A stretch of DNA of 9,999 nucleotides, from the NCBI GenBank assembly GCA_021800575.1, contig JAJYYW010000027.1, positions 1-9,999 of the forward strand, in the 5' to 3' direction. Below the pieces are notes generated by a model, which was not told the origin of the DNA, did no database searches, and worked only from the letters and a program-made list of their open reading frames with translations. This DNA comes from a bacterium. Its GTDB lineage: Bacteria > JAMCPX01. Made by a program: the position numbers and the translations under genes. Positions 1 through 7,158 of this stretch are shown here, piece by piece (the first letter of the stretch is position 1; each line of letters starts with the position of its first letter).

Positions 1-1603
1 CACCGGCAAAGTACGGCCAGTCATGCCAGTCCTTGCTGTCCTTGTTCCTGCAGTACTTCTCATAGTAGGTCTTGACGAACCGCTCCGGATCACCCCATAT
101 TGTCTGAAATACACCGGGCCACGGGTTGCGGATGCAGATGTTCCCTGCCCTGCCCGAGCCCTTTTCTATCTCCCTGCCGTTCTCGTCATAGATAACCGGG
201 TATATGCCGGGCAAGCCGGGACCCGCACTGCCCGGCTTCATCGGCTTGATCGCAGGAAGTGTGCTGCAGAGAAACCCGCCGTTCTCGGTCTGCCACCACG
301 TATCGACGATCGCAGCCTCCCTCTTCCCGACTTCGTAGTAATACCACCGCCAGACATCGGGCTCTATGGGCTCGCCGACGGTCGTCATGTGCTTGAAATG
401 ATAGTTATACTTTGCCGGCTCATTCGGTCCTGCCTTTCGCAGCATCCGTATCGATGTCGGGGCCGTGTGAAAGATATTCACGTTCAGGCGCTCGGCAATC
501 CGCCACGGACGCCCGGCATCCGGGAACGTGGGTACGCCTTCGTACATGACGCTGGTCGCTGCCAGCGCAAGGGGACCGTACACGATGTAGGAATGCCCGG
601 TAATCCATCCGATGTCCGCCATGCACCAATACACATCTTCCGGATGGATATCCTGGACGTACTTCGACGTTCCGGCCACATAGGAAAGGTAGCCCCCGGT
701 GCTGTGCTGTGCACCTTTGGGCTTGCCGGTGGTGCCGCTCGTATACATGATAAACAGGGGCGCCTCCGCAGGCATGGACACAGGCTCTACACGCGCACCC
801 CGGTATTCTCTGAGAAGGTCATCGATGAAGAAGTCTCTGCCCTTTACCATGGGCGAATGGGAGGCGTACTGCCCCCGGTGCCGTCTCCAGACGAGGACCT
901 TGTCGACCTTCTGGCCGAGCTCCTCGGCCCTTTGTACGGCGATGTCCGCATTTACCTTGTGATCGATGAGCGTACCGGACCGGTAATAGCCGTCGATGGT
1001 CACCAGGACCGTGCTCCCGGAATCATGGATCCTGTCACCGCATGCCTGGCCGCTGAATCCTCCGTACACCTCTGAATGGATACTACCGAGCCGTGCGCTT
1101 GCAAGCATTGAAACCGGCAGTTGGGGAACCATGGGAAGATGGAAGGTGATCCGGTCCCCGGTCTTGAGCCCTGCAAAATCCCTCAGAAGCGCTGCAAATT
1201 CGTTTACCCGCACGAACAGTTCCTGGTAGGTGATGACATCGTCGGCTTCACCTTCGGGCTCGGGCACCCAGATGAGCGCCGCTTTGTTCCTGTACTTCTG
1301 CAGGTGGCGGTCCACACAGTTGTAGCTCGCATTCAGCCTGCCTCCCGCGAACCATTTCCAGAACGGCGGATTGCTCGTGTCCAGGGTCGTGTGCCAATAG
1401 TGGTCCCAGGTCAGCATGTCGGCGTACTCCTTAAAGCACTCGGGAAAATGCTGCTCGCTGAACCGCTCGTAGATGCCGGGGTCAGCCATGGTTGCCTGTG
1501 CAACAAAGGTCGGCGGCGGATAGATCAGATCTTCTTCCTTCCAGTGGACCGCGATCTCTGCCTCGCTGAATCCCTTCGCGTTCTGTTTGATTTCTTTTGC
1601 CAT
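1..1603 (-). CDS. acs: Acetyl-CoA synthetase, AMP-forming (5' part; runs off the left edge)
   Basis: This gene activates acetate (or a similar short acid) to acyl-CoA through an acyl-adenylate in the cytoplasm. I translated it by hand from the ATG at 1603; 534 codons are open to the window edge with no stop. The family is usually about 650 residues, so the C-terminal domain with the regulatory acetylated lysine is missing here. Visible landmarks are an N-terminal ACAS domain with LNASYNCVDRHL (about 90-101), YGGFSG (180-185), the P-loop-like YTSGTTGKPKG (287-297), ADIGWITGHSY (329-339), VGEPIEPD (409-416) and DTWWQTENGG (434-443). The tandem Trp that limits the acyl pocket in true acetyl-CoA synthetases is present, so acetate is the likely substrate. 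One oddity is Asn where the family normally has Thr in QTETGG. It is separated from the lipid A operon by about 230 nt and so may have its own promoter. The family call is secure; exact substrate and direction of reaction are inference. Confidence 0.93.
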   Translation of the reverse strand, partial: MAKEIKQNAKGFSEAEIAVHWKEEDLIYPPPTFVAQATMADPGIYERFSEQHFPECFKEYADMLTWDHYWHTTLDTSNPPFWKWFAGGRLNASYNCVDRHLQKYRNKAALIWVPEPEGEADDVITYQELFVRVNEFAALLRDFAGLKTGDRITFHLPMVPQLPVSMLASARLGSIHSEVYGGFSGQACGDRIHDSGSTVLVTIDGYYRSGTLIDHKVNADIAVQRAEELGQKVDKVLVWRRHRGQYASHSPMVKGRDFFIDDLLREYRGARVEPVSMPAEAPLFIMYTSGTTGKPKGAQHSTGGYLSYVAGTSKYVQDIHPEDVYWCMADIGWITGHSYIVYGPLALAATSVMYEGVPTFPDAGRPWRIAERLNVNIFHTAPTSIRMLRKAGPNEPAKYNYHFKHMTTVGEPIEPDVWRWYYYEVGKREAAIVDTWWQTENGGFLCSTLPAIKPMKPGSAGPGLPGIYPVIYDENGREIEKGSGRAGNICIRNPWPGVFQTIWGDPERFVKTYYEKYCRNKDSKDWHDWPYFAG

Positions 1604-1609
1604 AATTTT

Positions 1610-1614
1610 CCCCC
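1610..1614 (-). promoter_or_regulatory. Shine-Dalgarno sequence for acs
   Basis: On the minus strand the run AAAGGGGG is followed by six bases and then ATG at 1603. Spacing is right for a ribosome binding site, and it supports the chosen start, after which MAKEIK leads into the normal ACAS N-terminal domain. Confidence 0.6.
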
Positions 1615-1669
1615 TTTTGTGAACGTCATACCGGATACTCAGCCGGTCCCCGGTGACCGCTCCCGGTAG

Positions 1670-1723
1670 CCCTGCCTCTCCACCTTCTGGTTATCAGAAA
1701 AGTGTCATGATTGCCAGGCAGAG
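1670..1723 (-). repeat. Possible nested stem-loop in the acs leader
   Basis: As RNA from the minus strand, CUCUGCCU (1723-1716) can pair with AGGCAGGG (1677-1670): eight pairs including one G-U. Inside it, UUCUG (1699-1695) pairs with CAGAA (1689-1685) around a five-base loop. A structure of this size can arise by chance. No downstream U-tract makes it a terminator, so its role is unknown. Confidence 0.3.
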
Positions 1724-1833
1724 GCCGTTTTTCATTCCGCGTGGCTGCCCTGATGAGCGATGCCTGACGTGTTTATGAATAGAGGTGCTCGTGCGTGAGG
1801 AAATAAAAATAAAAATAACGCTTTTGTTGCCGG

Positions 1834-2496
1834 TTACACAGTCCCGGACGGCTTTGAGCTCAGTATGCCTTCTGCGGCTGTGCCCTGCTCCTCCAGTCGC
1901 TGCTGCACACGGCGCATACCTTCCCTTCTCTGGAGTCCCTGGAGGGACAACGGCTCTCCGTAGATGGCGACCGCCCTGGTGAAGGGCAGGGGAATGAGAA
2001 ACCTGTCCCAGGACTTCAGCTGTATATAATGTCTGAACCGGGCTGTGACAGGCACAAGGGGGATGTTCATCTTCTGTGCAAACCAAACGGGCCCCGGCTT
2101 CATGACATGGTACGGTCCTTTGGGGCCGTCACCGGTCAGGCCTATCGTGTATTTTCTCCTGATGTAATCGACGGTTTGGAGTATTGCCGATTCCCCGCCC
2201 CGCGAGCTCGACCCCCGCACGACATCGAACCCGAACCGCCGGATGACCGCTGTTGCTATGTCACCGTCCTTGCTCTGGCTGATGATGATCGCGACCTTCC
2301 GGTGACGGTGAGTGTACGGAAGTGTGAGAAACTCTCCGTGCCAGAACACGGTAACAGCTCCCGTCGTCTCCATGAGAGCGTCCAACCCCTCCTTGCCGAC
2401 ATACGTCCACCTGAGGCTCGCCGATACAAGGTAGGTCAGCACCCATATCAGCCATCCCGTGACAGCGGGGATAATGGCATCAAGGATTCTTTTCAT
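1834..2496 (-). CDS. lpxJ: DUF374 lysophospholipid acyltransferase-like protein, probable LpxJ-type lipid A late acyltransferase
   Basis: This 220-residue inner-membrane-associated protein has one N-terminal hydrophobic segment (about 9-27) and the DUF374 signature: FWHGEF with the likely catalytic His53, IISQSKDG (71-78), VRGSSSRGG (93-101), TGDGPKGP (121-128) and a following KPG. From established knowledge, a protein of this class in Helicobacter and Campylobacter, LpxJ, adds a secondary acyl chain to the 3'-linked primary chain of lipid A and can act before Kdo transfer. Position right after msbA in a lipid A operon fits that role. I chose the ATG at 2496, which overlaps the msbA stop by 17 nt; an upstream in-frame TTG at 2520 would add eight residues, but an AAGGAG (2515-2510) lies between the two. 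That motif is 13 nt from the ATG, longer than ideal. The family call is firm; the lpxJ name and acyl position are inferred from family and context. Confidence 0.8.
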   Translation of the reverse strand: MKRILDAIIPAVTGWLIWVLTYLVSASLRWTYVGKEGLDALMETTGAVTVFWHGEFLTLPYTHRHRKVAIIISQSKDGDIATAVIRRFGFDVVRGSSSRGGESAILQTVDYIRRKYTIGLTGDGPKGPYHVMKPGPVWFAQKMNIPLVPVTARFRHYIQLKSWDRFLIPLPFTRAVAIYGEPLSLQGLQRREGMRRVQQRLEEQGTAAEGILSSKPSGTV

Positions 2497-4291
2497 TATG
2501 AGCAGACTGCTCCTTGGCAAACAGCGTGTGCTGGAGTGTGTACAGCTTGTGATAATAGCCTTCGTTTCTCATCAGCACATCGTGCGGACCCTCTTCGACG
2601 AGCTGGCCTTTCACCAGCACGGCTATTCTGTCGGCCCTCTCCGCCGTATACAGCCTATGGGCTATCAGGAAGGTCGTCTTGCCTTTCATGAGGTTATCCA
2701 GTGCTTTCTGTACTTCATTTTCTGAACGCGCATCGAGGTTCGACGTTGCTTCATCAAGAATGAGAATGGACGGGTTTTTCAGGACAGCCCGCGCGATGGC
2801 GATACGCTGCCGCTCGCCGCCGGACAGCTTTGCGCCGCGCTCGCCGAGGCTCGTATTGTAGCCGTCCGGCAGCTGCTGGATAAAATTGTGCGCGTAGGCG
2901 GACTTTGCCGCAGCAACGACCTCGTCGAACGAGGCATCTTTCTTGCCGTACAGGATGTTGTTGTACACGGTATCGTCGAACAGGATGGTCTCCTGCGTCA
3001 CGATGCCGATTGCGTCGCGCAGAGACTTGAGCGAATATTCGCGAATGTCCACGTCGTTTATCTTGATGGATCCGGAGGTTACGTCGTAGAAGCGGGTCAG
3101 CAGGCTGACGAGCGTACTCTTCCCTGCCCCGCTGTCGCCGACCAGCGCGAGGATCTCGCCCTTTTTCACCCTGAGGGACACGTTTTTCAGGACGTCCTGT
3201 TCGGCGTACTTGAAGCCGATGCTGTTGAAGGTAATCTGGTCCTTTATCCCTTGGAGGACAACGCTCCCCTGCCTGAGCGTTTCCGCGGGCTCGTCCATCA
3301 CGTCGAACACACGGGTCGATGCTGCAAGGCCGTCCTGGATCACACTGTTGATATTGCTGAGGTTTTTCACGGGCTGGTACAGCAGTCCTATGGCTGCAAA
3401 GAACGAGAAAAAGCCTTCCGGCGTGAGGGTCCCGTTCATGATCCGCAGGCCTCCGTACCAGAAGGCCCCCACAAAACCGATGACCATGAGAAACTCCATG
3501 GACGGCACGAACAACGCATTGACCTTGATGCCCCGCATGAGCGCGGAGTACAGGTCAGAGGTGAACTTTCTGAACCTGCCTATCTCATGGTTTTCCTGGT
3601 TGAACGCCTTGACGATGTTCATACTCGATATGGACTCGAACAGCTTGTTGTTCAGGCTTGCAGCTGCATTCTGACCCTGGACGCTGACCTTGCGCAGCTT
3701 CTTGCCGACCTGGACGACCGCGTAGCCGGCAATGGGGTACACGAGGAACGTCAGGACCGCGAGCTTCCAGTCAAGGTAAAACGCAAGTCCCACGAGGACA
3801 ATGATCGAAAAACTGTCCCTGAGGCTCCCCGCCACAGCGCTGGTGACCGCACCCTGGACGAGCCCCACGTCGTTCATGATCCTCGACACGAGTGTCCCGG
3901 TATTGACCCGCGAGAAATACTCCATAGGCAGGTACTGGATGTGCTCGAACAGGTTGTTGCGCATGTCCATGATCACGCGCTGGCCGATATTGCCCATGAA
4001 ATAAGCCTGGCCGTAGTAGGAAAGTCCCTTCAGCAGTGCCACGGCGATCAGCGTGACGGGCAGGTAATAGAACAGCTCTTTCTTCGGGATCTTCGCCAGG
4101 AACACGAACGGACCCGCGATGTGCAGTGTGGTCTGCGCCGGATTGATGATGAATTTCATAAGGGGGCCCGCGAGGTACGCAAGCGCGCCCGTCATCAGGG
4201 ACAGGACGATCATCAGGATCATGGCAATCACGAACCGTCCGATGTATGGTTTCAGATACCCCAACAGACGGGATACGATCTTCTTGTTCAT
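2480..4291 (-). CDS. msbA: Lipid A export ABC transporter MsbA (permease fused to ATPase)
   Basis: This half-transporter of 603 residues flips core-lipid A from the inner to the outer leaflet of the inner membrane as a homodimer, using ATP. The N-terminal part (about 1-320) is a type I exporter membrane domain with hydrophobic helices near 20-40, 75-95, 160-195 and 260-305. The ATPase follows with Walker A GDSGAGKST (385-393), Q-loop VTQETILFD (431-439), signature LSGGERQR (489-496), Walker B ILILDE (509-514), D-loop SNLD (517-520) and switch His545 in FLIAHR. Full length and fused architecture match MsbA (about 580-600 residues). The ATG overlaps the lpxB stop as ATGA, and a GGAGG (4303-4299) sits seven bases upstream. 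Its place after lpxB and before an acyltransferase gene supports lipid A rather than drug export. Sequence alone does not fully exclude another lipid or multidrug substrate. Confidence 0.93.
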   Translation of the reverse strand: MNKKIVSRLLGYLKPYIGRFVIAMILMIVLSLMTGALAYLAGPLMKFIINPAQTTLHIAGPFVFLAKIPKKELFYYLPVTLIAVALLKGLSYYGQAYFMGNIGQRVIMDMRNNLFEHIQYLPMEYFSRVNTGTLVSRIMNDVGLVQGAVTSAVAGSLRDSFSIIVLVGLAFYLDWKLAVLTFLVYPIAGYAVVQVGKKLRKVSVQGQNAAASLNNKLFESISSMNIVKAFNQENHEIGRFRKFTSDLYSALMRGIKVNALFVPSMEFLMVIGFVGAFWYGGLRIMNGTLTPEGFFSFFAAIGLLYQPVKNLSNINSVIQDGLAASTRVFDVMDEPAETLRQGSVVLQGIKDQITFNSIGFKYAEQDVLKNVSLRVKKGEILALVGDSGAGKSTLVSLLTRFYDVTSGSIKINDVDIREYSLKSLRDAIGIVTQETILFDDTVYNNILYGKKDASFDEVVAAAKSAYAHNFIQQLPDGYNTSLGERGAKLSGGERQRIAIARAVLKNPSILILDEATSNLDARSENEVQKALDNLMKGKTTFLIAHRLYTAERADRIAVLVKGQLVEEGPHDVLMRNEGYYHKLYTLQHTLFAKEQSAHNEKNP

Positions 4292-5445
4292 ACTGCAGCC
4301 TCCAATAACTTGATTACTTCTCCCGCCGCGCGCTCTGATGCGTCCGCGTCACTGAGTATTTCCCTGAGCTTTCCATAGCCCTGTTTCATCCTGGCGTATG
4401 CTTCCCGGTCATTGAGATATGCATGAATCAGGAGGGCAAGCGCCCCGGGCTTGAGGTTGGACTGAACGAGCTCGGGCACGATGTCCTCGCCGGTCGCTAT
4501 ATTCACGATACCGATGCGGTCGATGGACAGCATGACCTTCGCAACCAGGTGGGACAGCGCAGAAACCTTATAGATGATGACCATCGGTACCCCGAGCAGT
4601 GCGGTCTCGAGTGTCGCTGTACCCGATGTGACGACCGCGAACTCAGACATGCCAACAGCGTTGTAGGTATCATCGATGATGATCTTCACCGGCAGGCCGG
4701 AGTCTTCAACCATCTGCCTGCATAGACCGGCCTGCGACGAAAGGACCGGTACAATGAAGGACAGGTTCTTGTATGAGCCGAGGAGCAGGGACGCGGCCTC
4801 GAGCATGATCGGAAGGTGCCGCCTGACCTCGGATGTCCGGCTCCCCGGCAAAAGGGCGATGACCCTCGTGCCCGCGGGCATGCCGTACGCATCGAGGAGC
4901 TCTTGCCTGGTCTTCGTCATGCGGACGGTGCTGACCAGGGGATGGCCGACAAACTCCACATCGACACCCGCCTGCTTGTAGAACGCCTCCTCGAAGCCGA
5001 ATATGACGAGCACCTTTCTGAAGTACCGGGCTATCTTGTTGATCCTGCCCTTTCTCCACGCCCATACCTGGGGCGAGATATAGTACAGGAGCGGGACGCC
5101 CATGGCGTGCAGCTTCTTTGCAAGCCGGAGGTTGAAGTCCGGGAAATCGATCAGCACCGCAAGGTCGACGTGCCGGTCGCGCGCAGCCGCTTCGACAGTG
5201 CTGAACGCCTCGCGAATCATGCCGAGGTGCCGGATGACCTCGGATATGCCCACGACCGCTATCCTGTCCGAATCGTAGATGACATTGACACCGGCCTCTT
5301 TCATGAGCCTGCCGCCGATGCCGATAAATTCGATATCTCCGGTACTACCGCCGCTCCGGACAACCTGATTGCGGACCGCCTTCACGAGATTCGCACCGTG
5401 GAGGTCTGCGGACGGCTCACCCGCTATGATCAGTATTTTTTTCAT
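4288..5445 (-). CDS. lpxB: Lipid-A-disaccharide synthase
   Basis: This cytoplasmic, membrane-peripheral GT-B glycosyltransferase (family GT19) joins UDP-2,3-diacylglucosamine to lipid X to form the beta-1',6 lipid A disaccharide. The 385-residue length is normal. Landmarks are the N-terminal AGEPSADLHGA (8-18, the AGExSGD-type loop), LIDFPDFN (98-105) with Asp100 matching the catalytic Asp of E. coli LpxB, SPQVWAWRKGR (124-134), FVGHPLV (165-171), LPGSRTSEV (199-207) and TSGTATLET (273-281). The ATG at 5445 lies 29 nt inside the upstream dehydrogenase gene, the longest overlap in the operon, and no strong Shine-Dalgarno precedes it, which suggests translation coupled to that gene. The N-terminus MKKILIIAGE is where the family begins, so the start is well supported. 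Confidence 0.96.
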   Translation of the reverse strand: MKKILIIAGEPSADLHGANLVKAVRNQVVRSGGSTGDIEFIGIGGRLMKEAGVNVIYDSDRIAVVGISEVIRHLGMIREAFSTVEAAARDRHVDLAVLIDFPDFNLRLAKKLHAMGVPLLYYISPQVWAWRKGRINKIARYFRKVLVIFGFEEAFYKQAGVDVEFVGHPLVSTVRMTKTRQELLDAYGMPAGTRVIALLPGSRTSEVRRHLPIMLEAASLLLGSYKNLSFIVPVLSSQAGLCRQMVEDSGLPVKIIIDDTYNAVGMSEFAVVTSGTATLETALLGVPMVIIYKVSALSHLVAKVMLSIDRIGIVNIATGEDIVPELVQSNLKPGALALLIHAYLNDREAYARMKQGYGKLREILSDADASERAAGEVIKLLEAAV

Positions 5446-6382
5446 ACCCTACAACCGCCAGGTTCTTGTGTATCCGGGCGAGTACCTTGAATGCGACTTC
5501 GAGTGCGGACAGTCCGTCCCTGCCGCTGACCACAGGTTCCTCACCGGTCCGGACCGCGTGGATAAAGCTCTTGATCTCTTCGAGCAGGCTGTCCTCTTTT
5601 GATATCTCGAGCTGGTGTGCGTCGAGTTCCGGGCTCGGCCCCTGATGTATCCTGACGATGTTGACCTTCGAAGCGCCGTAGTCTATCGAGAAATATGCGT
5701 CGCTCTGGAACAGGCGTATCTTGCGCATGCGCTCCGTGGACACCCTGCTCGCCGTGACGTTCGCCACGCAGCCGTTTTTAAATTTCAGCCGCGCGTTGGC
5801 GATGTCTATCTTGCGGGTCAGCACGGGAACCCCGACAGCATCGATGGACACGATGTCCGACGGGATCAGGGACAGGATGATATCGAGGTCGTGGATCATA
5901 AGGTCCCTGACGACATCGACATCCGTACCCCGGACCGTGAACGGGCTCAGCCGGTGTACCTCGATAAACACCGGTCTGCGTATCATGTCCTTGACCGTCC
6001 GGATGGCACTGTTGAAACGCTCGAGGTGCCCTATCTGGAACGCGGTTTTGTGGTGCTGTGCGAGACTGACCAGCTTTCTGGCATGCGCCACGGTATCGGT
6101 AATGGGCTTCTCGAGCAGAACGGGTATGCTGCGTTTCAGAAAAAATCCCGCGACCTCGTAATGACGCACGGTCGGAACAACGACGCTGACCGCGTCCACC
6201 TTTCCTGCGAGGCTCCGGTAGTCCGGAACGACATCGACTTTGAACCGCTCGGCTGCCTTCTTTCTCTTGTCCTCATCCGTATCTGCTATTGCAACGAGTT
6301 CGGCATTGTCGAGGTGTTTGTACTTTTCGCAGTGAAACGTGCCAAGGTACCCGGCACCGATGACACCGATCCGTACGGTCAT
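5417..6382 (-). CDS. Gfo/Idh/MocA-family NAD(P)-dependent sugar dehydrogenase in the lipid A operon (GnnA-like candidate)
   Basis: This 321-residue cytoplasmic protein has an N-terminal Rossmann domain with IGVIGAGYLG (5-14), then LLEKPIT (89-95) whose Lys92 is the family's EKP catalytic lysine. Next come GHLERFN (118-124) and DLMIHDLD (160-167) with the conserved His164/Asp165, and a C-terminal alpha/beta substrate domain. The GHxERFN and DLxIHD motifs recall sugar-nucleotide dehydrogenases such as UDP-N-acetylglucosamine 3-dehydrogenase (GnnA), which with the aminotransferase GnnB makes the amino sugar for amide-linked lipid A. It overlaps lpxA by 4 nt (ATGA) and lpxB by 29 nt, so it is locked into the lipid A operon. 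No GnnB-type aminotransferase lies in the window, so the GnnA idea is only a hypothesis; it could act on another nucleotide sugar. The start is supported by the coupling with lpxA and the immediate Rossmann strand. Confidence 0.85.
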   Translation of the reverse strand: MTVRIGVIGAGYLGTFHCEKYKHLDNAELVAIADTDEDKRKKAAERFKVDVVPDYRSLAGKVDAVSVVVPTVRHYEVAGFFLKRSIPVLLEKPITDTVAHARKLVSLAQHHKTAFQIGHLERFNSAIRTVKDMIRRPVFIEVHRLSPFTVRGTDVDVVRDLMIHDLDIILSLIPSDIVSIDAVGVPVLTRKIDIANARLKFKNGCVANVTASRVSTERMRKIRLFQSDAYFSIDYGASKVNIVRIHQGPSPELDAHQLEISKEDSLLEEIKSFIHAVRTGEEPVVSGRDGLSALEVAFKVLARIHKNLAVVGYEKNTDHSG

Positions 6383-7158
6383 AACCTGAACCTGCAGACG
6401 CCCCGCTTCGATGTCTGGATGAACTCGATCAGATACCGGATGTCGGGATCGGCCGGGAGTTCTGCCTGCACTTTTTTGATCGCATCGTTCAGGGTGTCAT
6501 TCCCCCTGAACAGGATCCGGTAAGCCTTCTCGATGAGCAGTATCTTGTCCTTCGTGTACCCCCTGCGCTTCAGCCCGATAACATTGATGCCGTACAGCCG
6601 GGCCCTGTCTCCGCTCGCGATGGCAAACGGAGGAACGTCCATGGCTGCCATTGCTCCGCCGCCAACCATGGCAATCCTGCCGATGCGTGCAAACTGGTGG
6701 ACCGCGATGAGTCCGCCGAGTATCGCCATGCTCTCGACAGTCACATGGCCGGCAAGAGTTGCGTTGTTTGCGAACACGGCATCATCGCCGACAATGCAGT
6801 CGTGCGCGACATGGGAACCGATCATGAACAGGTTTCTGCTCCCGACCGTCGTCACGCCCCTGCCGGTCGGCGTCCCGGGATTCATGACCACATGCTCCCG
6901 TATCGTATTGCCGTCTCCGATGACAAGGCGGGTCGGCTCGTTTTTGTACTTGAGGTCCTGCGGAGGCGACCCGAGCGATGAAAACTGGAAGATCTTATTG
7001 TTCTTTCCGATGGTCGTATGCCCGTCGATCACCACCGAGGGACCGAGTACCGTTCCGTCCCCGATTTGCACATCAGGGCCGATGACCGAGTATGGTCCGA
7101 CCGTAACGTCTCCGAGTTGTGCGGACGGGGCTATGATTGCGGTTGGATGTATATTCAT
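6379..7158 (-). CDS. lpxA: Acyl-ACP--UDP-N-acetylglucosamine O-acyltransferase
   Basis: LpxA carries out the first step of lipid A synthesis, moving a 3-hydroxyacyl chain from ACP to the 3 position of UDP-GlcNAc in the cytoplasm. The 259-residue protein shows the left-handed beta-helix hexapeptide repeats (about 1-185) and an alpha-helical C-terminus. Catalytic His119 in SHVAHDC aligns with E. coli His125; His138 and His154 align with His144 and His160. Gly167 in MVGGG aligns with the E. coli Gly173 acyl-chain ruler, which in that enzyme allows 14-carbon chains. SPPQD (64-68) and GLKRRGY (195-201) are family hallmarks. The start ATG overlaps the fabZ stop as ATGA with AAGGAGGA (7169-7162) just upstream. 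Whether the acceptor is UDP-GlcNAc or its 3-amino analogue cannot be read from the sequence, which matters because a GnnA-like gene follows. Confidence 0.96.
   Translation of the reverse strand: MNIHPTAIIAPSAQLGDVTVGPYSVIGPDVQIGDGTVLGPSVVIDGHTTIGKNNKIFQFSSLGSPPQDLKYKNEPTRLVIGDGNTIREHVVMNPGTPTGRGVTTVGSRNLFMIGSHVAHDCIVGDDAVFANNATLAGHVTVESMAILGGLIAVHQFARIGRIAMVGGGAMAAMDVPPFAIASGDRARLYGINVIGLKRRGYTKDKILLIEKAYRILFRGNDTLNDAIKKVQAELPADPDIRYLIEFIQTSKRGVCRFRL

Larger units (their letters stand above)
1604..1833 (-). other. Intergenic leader between the lipid A operon and acs
   Basis: These roughly 230 nt contain no convincing gene. Reading on the minus strand, the part next to the upstream stop codon is AT-rich, with a TTATTTTTATTTTTATTT tract (about 1819-1802). 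No strong GC-rich hairpin immediately precedes it, so I do not call an intrinsic terminator. The middle holds a potential nested stem-loop (1723-1670), and the acs-proximal part holds several CCGG-containing short inverted repeats (1659-1630). I found no confident sigma-70 or sigma-54 promoter by eye, although an acs promoter is expected here. Confidence 0.5.

Noticed and set aside
23..1075. 350-codon open frame on the plus strand opposite acs
   Set aside because: The minus strand encodes an unmistakable acetyl-CoA synthetase through the whole interval; the plus-strand translation has no recognisable motif.
1694..1735. 13-codon open frame (MKNGLCLAIMTLF) in the acs leader, a possible leader peptide
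   Set aside because: The ribosome binding site is weak and the frame is simply the tail of a longer chance frame overlapping the acyltransferase gene. No regulatory codon run is present.
1802..1836. Intrinsic terminator after the acyltransferase gene
   Set aside because: The T-rich tract on the minus strand is interrupted by A, and the only inverted repeats before it are four-base GCCG/CGGC or CCGG pairs ending about ten bases too early.
2888..4378. 496-codon open frame on the plus strand opposite msbA and the lpxB end
   Set aside because: It is antisense to clearly recognised msbA, rich in His, Asp, Arg and Val as expected of a complementary-strand shadow in GC-rich DNA, and shows no known domain.
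5615..6523. 302-codon open frame on the plus strand opposite the dehydrogenase and lpxA end
   Set aside because: Antisense shadow of two genes with intact family motifs; no domain and no sensible ribosome binding site.
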